Source: Streptomyces sp. P3 (lineage in GTDB: Bacteria > Actinomycetota > Actinomycetes > Streptomycetales > Streptomycetaceae). From it: a DNA stretch of 64,000 nucleotides. Made by a program: the position numbers and the translations under genes. Of this stretch, positions 58,633 to 64,000 are shown piece after piece (positions within the stretch are counted from its first letter, which is position 1; the number at the start of each line of letters is the position of its first letter). The notes beneath the pieces were generated by a model. It was given only the letters and a program-made list of their open reading frames with translations. It searched no databases and was not told the DNA's origin. The DNA is taken from assembly GCA_016893485.2 (NCBI GenBank), contig JAFEKX020000001.1:9751501-9815500 (forward strand), given 5' to 3'.

Positions 58633-59585
58633 ATGACCGGCGACGCGCATCCCAATGAGCTGGGAGAATTCCTCAAGGCGCGGAGGGCCGAATTGACCCC
58701 GCGCACCGTGGGTCTGCCCGACACCGGCGGCCGACGTGTGCCCGGCTTGCGCAGGGAGGAGGTCGCCCTGCTCGCCACCATCAGCACGGACTACTACACG
58801 CGGCTGGAACAGGGCCGCATTCAGCCGTCCGCGTCAGTGCTGGCCACGCTCGCCCATGTCCTGCACCTGTCCGATCACCAGCGTGACGACCTGTTCGAGC
58901 TGGTCGGCCGGCCACGGGCACGACACCGGCGGCCGGCCGCGTAGAAGGTTCATCCGCAGTTGCACCGCCTGCTCGACGATCTCACCGCGAGTCCCGGCGT
59001 GGTGATCGGCCGCCGTATGGACATCCTGGCGTGGAATCCTCTCGCCGTCGCCCTGTTCACCGATTTCGCGAAGGTGCCGGAAAGCAGGCGGAGCTGTGTC
59101 CGCATCCTCTTCACCGATCCCGCCATGCGGACGCTCTACGCGGACTGGCGGGCCGTCGCCCGTGACTGCGTGTCCCATCTGCGCAGGGAGGCCGCCAAAC
59201 ACCCCGAGGATCCGCTGTTGATCAGCTTGGTCGGCGAACTCTCCGTGGAGGACGCCGACTTCGGCCGATGGTGGGGAGCCGCCGCTGTGCGCCGCCACGC
59301 AGGCAGGGCGTCAAGCGGTTCCACCACCCCCTCGTGGGCGAACTCGTCCTGGACTGGGACACCCTCATCTGCGGCAGCGATCCCGATCAGGAACTCGTCG
59401 TCTGGACGGCTCAGCGGGGCACGCCGTCGTACGACGGACTGCGCGCCCTCGCCTCGCGGGCCGCCGGCTGGCCCGGCGGACCCCGGCCGGTCAGGCCGGC
59501 TGAACCGGGGAGGAGAATCTCCCCTTACATGTCGACTGAATACTGTGACACTCGCTGGTATGTACACCGAAGCGCGTTTGCCTGA
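58633..59585 (+). CDS. XRE/MmyB-type transcriptional regulator
   Basis: The N-terminal HTH (ELGEFLKARRAELTPRTVGL, PGLRREEVALLATISTDYYT, LEQGR) is followed in a second frame by the MmyB-like domain (VVIGRRMDILAWNPLAVALF, TDPAMRTLYADWRAVARD) and in a third by GVKRFHHPLVGELVLDWDTL and GTPSYDGLRALASRAA. Shifts lie near 58925 and 59300. Family similarity ends near 59470, and the in-frame stop at 59585 overlaps the next gene, so the true stop is probably near 59503. It is divergent from the CMD-dehydrogenase run and likely controls it. Confidence 0.82.
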
Positions 59586-60429
59586 ACTGGGAGCATTCCT
59601 CAAGGAGTGCCGTGCCCAACTCAGCCCGCGCACCGTCGGTCTGCCCGAGTCCGGGACGCCCCGGCGCGTGCCCGGGCTGCGCCGTGAGGAGGTAGCCGAC
59701 CTCGTGGGGATCAGCACCCATGCCTACGCGCGGCTGGAACAGGGACGCGCACCCGTGCCGAGGACGGTGCTCGCCACGCTCGCCCGCGTCCTGCACCTGT
59801 CCGATCACCAGCGGGACCACCTGTTCGAGCTGGCGGCGGGAGGCGCCTGCACATCGCGCCGTCAGCCGACGCAGAAGGTTCACCCGCAGCTCAGACGCCT
59901 TCTGGACGAGCTGGCCACGAGCCCCGCACTCGTCATCGGCCGACACCTGGACATCCTCGCCTGGAACCCGCTGGCAGCCGCTGTGCTCACCGACTTCGAC
60001 AAGGTCCCCGCGAAGAAACGCAACTACGCGCGGCTGATGTTCACCGACCCCGCCTTGCGGGAACTCTGCCTCGACTGGCGGACCAACGCCCGGACCTGCG
60101 TGACCCAGCTGCGCCTGGAGGCCGCCCGGCACCCCGGCGACCCTGAGCTTGTCGCACTCGTCGGCGAGTTGTCGGTGGCCGACGCCCACTTCCGGCAGTG
60201 GTGGGCAGGCCGCCAGATGAACGGCCTGCGGATGGGCACGAAGCGGCTGCGCCACCCGGTCGTTGGTGACCTCACCCTGGACTGGGACAGCCTGACCTGC
60301 GCAGCCGACCCCGCACAGAAGCTGCTGATCGCCACCGCCGAACCCGGGACCCCGTCGCACGACGGGCTTGTGTTCCTGGCGTCGTGGACGGCGGATCCGG
60401 AACAACGCGCAGAGGGCGCGGCGGCCTGA
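59560..60429 (+). CDS. XRE/MmyB-type transcriptional regulator
   Basis: This 289-residue paralogue of its neighbour is intact. HTH: LPELGAFLKECRAQLSPRTV, PGLRREEVADLVGISTHAYA, LEQGRAP. Ligand domain: LVIGRHLDILAWNPLAAAVL, FTDPALRELCLDWRTNART, RHPVVGDLTLDWDSLTC, GTPSHDGLVFLASW. It appears to be a tandem duplicate of the 58633 gene. It is convergent with the quinone-reductase-like gene. Confidence 0.9.
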   Translation: MYTEARLPELGAFLKECRAQLSPRTVGLPESGTPRRVPGLRREEVADLVGISTHAYARLEQGRAPVPRTVLATLARVLHLSDHQRDHLFELAAGGACTSRRQPTQKVHPQLRRLLDELATSPALVIGRHLDILAWNPLAAAVLTDFDKVPAKKRNYARLMFTDPALRELCLDWRTNARTCVTQLRLEAARHPGDPELVALVGELSVADAHFRQWWAGRQMNGLRMGTKRLRHPVVGDLTLDWDSLTCAADPAQKLLIATAEPGTPSHDGLVFLASWTADPEQRAEGAAA

Positions 60430-60550
60430 GGGCTCCCGGGTCTGGTCCGGGCGCCGGGACGTGCGGTCGATCCCCGTCGGAGCCCACGGCCGCACCCGTG
60501 CGATGGCGCTGAGGAGGGGACGCCCCTCAGCGCCGGTACCTGCCCCCTCG

Positions 60551-61483
60551 TCAGAACGTCAGCACCAACCGGCCACGCACGCCGCCCGCGGAGAGGAGCC
60601 GGTGTGCCTCGGCGGCCTGCTCCGCCGGAAACGTCCGGGCGACCCGGAGGGTGATCTGGCCGTCCTCCACCTGCTGTCGCAGCCGGTCGAGCTTGGCGTG
60701 CTCCCGGGCGTAGCGGAACACGACGATCGGCTCGAAGACGATGCCTCGTTCACCGGGACCGTCGTAGCCGAGCAGCGTGACCACCCGGCCCTCGTCACGC
60801 ACCGCCCGGGCGGTGAGGGCGCCGAGCGCGGCGGCGTCGAGGAGTCCGTCGACGCCTTCCGGGACCTCCGCGCGTACGCGGTCGGGGTATTCGGCGCCGC
60901 GCCGCAGGACGATGTCGGCACCGAGTTCCTTAACCAGGGTCTCGTCCTGTTCCGACGCGTCGGCCACCACCCGCAGCCCGTCCGCCTTGGCCAGCTGGAC
61001 GGCGTAACCGCCCACCGCCCCGGCCGCTCCGGTGACGGCGAGGGTCTGCCCAACTTCCAGACCGAGTGTGTCCAGCGCCAGGCGGGCGGTCAGACCGTTC
61101 ATCGGCAGGGTCGCGGCCTGGACGTCGCTCGCGCCATGAGGTGCGCGCACCACGGACTCCGCCGGGACCACGACCTGCTCGGCGTAGGCGCCGTGCGATC
61201 CGTCGGCCAGCACAATCGCTGCCACCTGGTCGCCGACGCTCAGGTCCGTGTCCGTACCCGCGCCGATCTGATCCACGACGCCGGCGGCCTCCATACCGGG
61301 AACGAACGGCGGCCGGGCGTCCGGAGACCGGGCGGGTCCCCTGCGCTGAAGGGCGTCGACCGCGTTGACGGTCGCGGCGCCCACCCGGATGCGCACCTCG
61401 CCCGGACCGGCATCCGGGGCAGGCAGCTCAAGAACCTGAAGCACCTCCGGCCCACCGAATTCCGTGAAACCTACAGCCCTCAT
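60551..61483 (-). CDS. NADPH:quinone reductase-like MDR oxidoreductase
   Basis: This 310-residue zinc-free medium-chain reductase is intact. N-terminus AVGFTEFGGPEVLQVLELPA, PFVPGMEAAGVVDQIGAG, then the nucleotide motif AVTGAAGAVGGYAVQLAKAD (AxxGxxG) and the C-terminal GGVRGRLVLTF. It probably reduces quinones or enones. It is in the same direction as, and downstream of, the XRE regulator gene at 61618-62487, from which a 134-base gap separates it. Confidence 0.9.
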   Translation of the reverse strand: MRAVGFTEFGGPEVLQVLELPAPDAGPGEVRIRVGAATVNAVDALQRRGPARSPDARPPFVPGMEAAGVVDQIGAGTDTDLSVGDQVAAIVLADGSHGAYAEQVVVPAESVVRAPHGASDVQAATLPMNGLTARLALDTLGLEVGQTLAVTGAAGAVGGYAVQLAKADGLRVVADASEQDETLVKELGADIVLRRGAEYPDRVRAEVPEGVDGLLDAAALGALTARAVRDEGRVVTLLGYDGPGERGIVFEPIVVFRYAREHAKLDRLRQQVEDGQITLRVARTFPAEQAAEAHRLLSAGGVRGRLVLTF

Positions 61484-61617
61484 TCGAAGCACCTCGTTGT
61501 CTGACAAACGGTCGCTGAGGTGTCCGACCTTTCCGTCTCGCGCAGGCCCGGAAAAGGGGAGGAATCTTGGCGGGGATACGGCCGCAGGGGGACGCATCCC
61601 TCCCCCCATTTGAGGGT

Positions 61618-62487
61618 TCAGGTCGTCGCGTCGGACGCCGTCGGCTTCTGGTCGGCGGCCCAGGAAGCGAGGAGGCGCAGCCCGTCGTGGGAGGGGGTGC
61701 CGGGTTCCGCGTTCCACACGATGATGTGCTGGTCCGGGTCCGTGCCGCAGGTGAGCGTGTTCCAGTCGAGCGTCAGCTCACCCACCACCGGGTGCCGCAG
61801 CTTCTTGACGCCCTGGCCCCGCACCGCGACGTCGTGTTCGGTCCACCACTGCCGGAACTGCGCGTCACGGGCGGAGAGTTCCTCGACCAGCGCGGTGAGC
61901 GGCTGGTCGTCGGGGTAGCGCGCGCTCTCCATGCGCAGTTGGGCGATGGCCAGCCGGGTGACCTCCTCCCAGTCGACGTACAGCTCGCGCATCCAGGGTT
62001 CGGTGAACAGCAGCCGGACGAACACCCTCTCCTGCTCGGGGTAGCGCCCGAAGTCGGTCCACAGGGCGGCGGCGAGCTGGTTCCAGCCGAGGATGTCGGT
62101 GCACCGGCCGATGACGAAGGCCGGCGAGGCGGTGAGATCGTCCAGCGTTCGCTGCAACTGTGGATCCACCTGCTGGCGCTCGCGGTACGTGAACGGGCGC
62201 ACCCGCTCCTTCGCCGCGAGGTCGAAGAGATAGGCCCGCTGGTCACCGTTCAGTCGCAGCACCTGGGCGATCTCGTCGAGCAGGGGAGCCGATGCCTGGA
62301 GCCGGCCCTGCTCGATCCGGGTGTAGTACTCGGTGCTGATCGCGGCGAGGAGTGCCACCTCCTCACGGCGCAACCCCTTCACACGGCGTCGCTGCCCGCC
62401 GCGGAGACCGACATCGGAGGGGGTGAGCTCAGCACGACGTGCCTTGAGGAACTCACCCAGCTCGTTCAGATGAGGGCTGCGGTTCAT
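61618..62487 (-). CDS. XRE/MmyB-type transcriptional regulator
   Basis: This 289-residue regulator is intact. HTH: LNELGEFLKARRAELTPSDV, KGLRREEVALLAAISTEYYT, IEQGR. Ligand domain: FVIGRCTDILGWNQLAAALW, FTEPWMRELYVDWEEVTRLA, RHPVVGELTLDWNTLTCG, GTPSHDGLRLLASW. It is the fourth such protein in the window and sits upstream of the quinone-reductase-like gene in the same direction. Confidence 0.9.
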   Translation of the reverse strand: MNRSPHLNELGEFLKARRAELTPSDVGLRGGQRRRVKGLRREEVALLAAISTEYYTRIEQGRLQASAPLLDEIAQVLRLNGDQRAYLFDLAAKERVRPFTYRERQQVDPQLQRTLDDLTASPAFVIGRCTDILGWNQLAAALWTDFGRYPEQERVFVRLLFTEPWMRELYVDWEEVTRLAIAQLRMESARYPDDQPLTALVEELSARDAQFRQWWTEHDVAVRGQGVKKLRHPVVGELTLDWNTLTCGTDPDQHIIVWNAEPGTPSHDGLRLLASWAADQKPTASDATT

Positions 62488-62700
62488 AACGTTCAGCCTG
62501 TCACAAACGCCGCATCGTGAAGGGGGACAAATTCCTCCCTGGCTGATCGGCCAAGGGGCGACGATCCTTTGAGTTCGTGGTCGATCTGCATGCGGCCGGT
62601 GGCCCAGGGCGCGCGCGTGCGCACCGGGCCGAGTCCGGGCCCCGTCGGCTCCCGAGTGTGCACTCGGGAGCCGGATCAGGACCGCGCTTGCGTCAGCCCG

Positions 62701-63398
62701 TCAGCTGAGTGCTTTGACGAGTTCTTGGGCGAGGGGACGGCCGAGTTCGGGTTCTGGCCGGTGTAGAGGGTGCGGTCGATCTGGACATGCCGGGTGAACG
62801 GGGCGGCCTCGCGGTAGTCGGCCTTGAGGTCGCTCACGAGGCGGTCCTGCAGCAGCCACTTCGCGCGGTCCGCGAGACCGTTCTGCTTCTCCTCGGCGTT
62901 GGACAGGCCGGTCAGACGGTAGCCGGAGAAGGGGGACGAGCCGTCGGGACCGATGGTGGCCAGCAGGGCCGCGGGGCCGTGGCAGACCAGGGAGACGGGG
63001 CTTGCCGGAGGCGAGCCAGTCGTTGAGCAGCCTGCCGGAGGCGGCGTTGTCGGGCAGGTCCTCCATCGGACCCCAGCCGCCGGGGTAGAAGACGGCCACG
63101 TAGTCGTCGATTTCCACGTCCTCGATGCGCATCGGGAGCGCCAGCTCGGTGGCCTCGCGTAGGGCGGTGCGCATGCGCTCGGCGCCTTCCTCGCCGCCGT
63201 TGAACTCGGCGGTGAGGCTGAGGGCGTCGGCGGTCGGCGGCACACCGTCGGGGTCGCCGCCGCGATCTCGTATCCGGCCTCCTTGAAGACCTGGTAGGGG
63301 CCGATGGCCTCCTCGGCCCAGAAACCGGCGGGCTGGCGGGTGCCGTCGGCCAGTGTCCAGTGGTCGGACGCGGTGATCACGAAGAGGATCTTCGCCAT
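62701..63398 (-). CDS. DJ-1/PfpI-family protein (type 1 glutamine amidotransferase-like)
   Basis: This protein of about 232 residues has a flavodoxin-like fold (MAKILFVITASDHWTLADGT), an early Glu in GFWAEEAIGPYQVFKEAGYE, YPGGWGPMEDLPDN and the nucleophile elbow SLVCHGPAALLATIGPDG. That Cys is typical of Hsp31-like glyoxalases or chaperones. Shifts near 63250, 63005 and 62745 interrupt it. The corrected end is RPLAQELVKALS with a stop at 62701-62703. Probable role in detoxifying reactive carbonyls, which fits the redox context. Confidence 0.85.
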
Positions 63399-63422
63399 GG
63401 GGAGCTCCTGATGAGGGGAGGG

Positions 63423-63814
63423 TCAGCCCTTGAGGGCTTCCTGGAGGACGTGGCTGTCGGCGATCTGGCGCATCCTTACGGCCTGGCCGTCCCGGACGGT
63501 CCACAGGTGCAGGAACCGGACGTCGGCCGTATTCCCGGTCTTCGTCTTCGCGTGGTAGTGGCCGTAGACGAAGACGTGGCCTTCGTCGTCCGCGTACAAC
63601 TCCTCGGGTACGGCGCCGAAGGACTCGTAGTTCGGCATCGTCTTGCCGAAGAAGTCCGTGGCCACGCTGTCCCAGCCGTGGTAGACACCGCTGTTCGGGA
63701 AGCCGGGGTGATGTCCCAGACGAAGTCCGCAGCCATCACCTCCTTGGTGACCTCGGGTGCCATTCGGGACTCGTAGACCCGGCGGATGAGGGCGAGGCTC
63801 GGGGAATCGGACAT
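63423..63814 (-). CDS. SnoaL-like / NTF2-fold protein
   Basis: This is a protein of about 130 residues. The N-terminal SLALIRRVYESRMAPEVTKE and MAADFVWDITP are followed, after a shift near 63710, by SVATDFFGKTMPNYESFGAV, VFVYGHYHAKTKTGNTADVR and RMRQIADSHVLQEALKG. The NTF2-like fold is clear; the reaction is not. It starts after AAGGAG and lies 24 bases before the DJ-1-like gene, so the two are co-transcribed. Confidence 0.82.
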
Positions 63815-63861
63815 GGGGTACTCCTTGAGGGGGTGGGTGAAGCGGAAGAGGGTGCTTGTGA

Positions 63862-64000
63862 TCAGGCAGCGAGGGCGGCCCGGCCCGCGCGGAAGATCGC
63901 GGCCTGGCGTGCGACGCGCGCGCCCAGGTGCTCCGCAGTGGCGATGTCCGACGTGTGGACAGCCTCGGGGCCGGCGTCGGTCGGGCTCTGGGCGCCGGCA
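63862..64000 (-). CDS. C-terminal end of an oxidoreductase, probably WrbA/flavodoxin-like (partial)
   Basis: The minus strand from the window end reads SPTDAGPEAVHTSDIATAEH and LGARVARQAAIFRAGRAALA to a TGA at 63862-63864. A helix of the type xxHLGxRVA near the end is common in WrbA-like NAD(P)H:quinone oxidoreductases and FMN reductases. Only about 45 residues are visible, so the call is tentative. It heads the run with the NTF2-fold and DJ-1-like genes. Confidence 0.4.
   Translation of the reverse strand, partial: AGAQSPTDAGPEAVHTSDIATAEHLGARVARQAAIFRAGRAALAA

Overview
The window is very GC-rich actinomycete DNA, almost certainly from a Streptomyces. The genes have G/C-biased third codon positions, GTG/TTG as well as ATG starts, and characteristic streptomycete families: a LAL regulator, a tandem-HTH PucR-type regulator, a DUF6082 protein, several MmyB-type XRE regulators and SpoIIE-type phosphatase signalling. 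No rRNA, tRNA, origin or CRISPR array was found.

Region 1 (1-17,436) is one edge of a type I polyketide cluster. The end of the last PKS gene (KR-ACP-TE) is followed by an FAD monooxygenase, acyl-CoA carboxylase beta and epsilon subunits, an acyl-CoA dehydrogenase homologue, two P450s, a SnoaL-like protein, an MFS exporter, a KAS III-like acyltransferase, a type II thioesterase and a metallophosphoesterase. A large LAL/LuxR regulator points back at them. Many start/stop pairs overlap by 1-4 bases, so most of these genes are translationally coupled. Two copies of a 40-bp promoter-like element (5306-5345 and 10110-10149) are candidate targets of the LAL protein. The carboxylase probably makes extender units, the TEs unload and proofread, and the oxidases, KAS III enzyme and phosphoesterase tailor the product.

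Region 2 (17,437-36,700) is accessory DNA full of transposase and gene remnants (IS256 joined to a ku fragment, ISL3, IS1182 joined to IS630). It also holds a membrane-anchored nSTAND-type ATPase with 14 WD40 repeats, a PucR-type regulator, small secreted proteins, an anti-sigma-type ATPase, a hemolysin III/PAQR protein, a cold-shock protein beside a MerR-type regulator, a 16-bp tandem repeat, an ornithine cyclodeaminase homologue, a GAF-PP2C phosphatase and an intact IS701-type element flanked by CTAG on both sides.

Region 3 (36,700-52,900) has a secreted beta-propeller protein, a zinc alcohol dehydrogenase divergent from an XRE regulator, and a TetR/epoxide hydrolase pair whose start codons lie inside one 41-bp perfect palindrome. 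It continues with an IS5-type element with 30-bp perfect ends, a lipoprotein with a nuclease-like motif, a NucA/NucB-type secreted DNase, an SMI1/KNR4 protein and more transposon debris.

Region 4 (52,950-64,000) is a redox/detoxification island: aldo/keto reductase, ACMSD-like amidohydrolase, Na+/H+ antiporter, DUF2255 protein, second zinc alcohol dehydrogenase, CMD-family protein, quinone-reductase-like enzyme, DJ-1/PfpI protein and SnoaL-like protein, with three MmyB-type XRE regulators set among them.

A general caution: many obviously functional genes carry single-base frameshifts, usually in G or C runs and sometimes as compensating pairs inside one gene. This looks like consensus error in the sequence more than biological decay. 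Gene limits below follow the protein family across those shifts.
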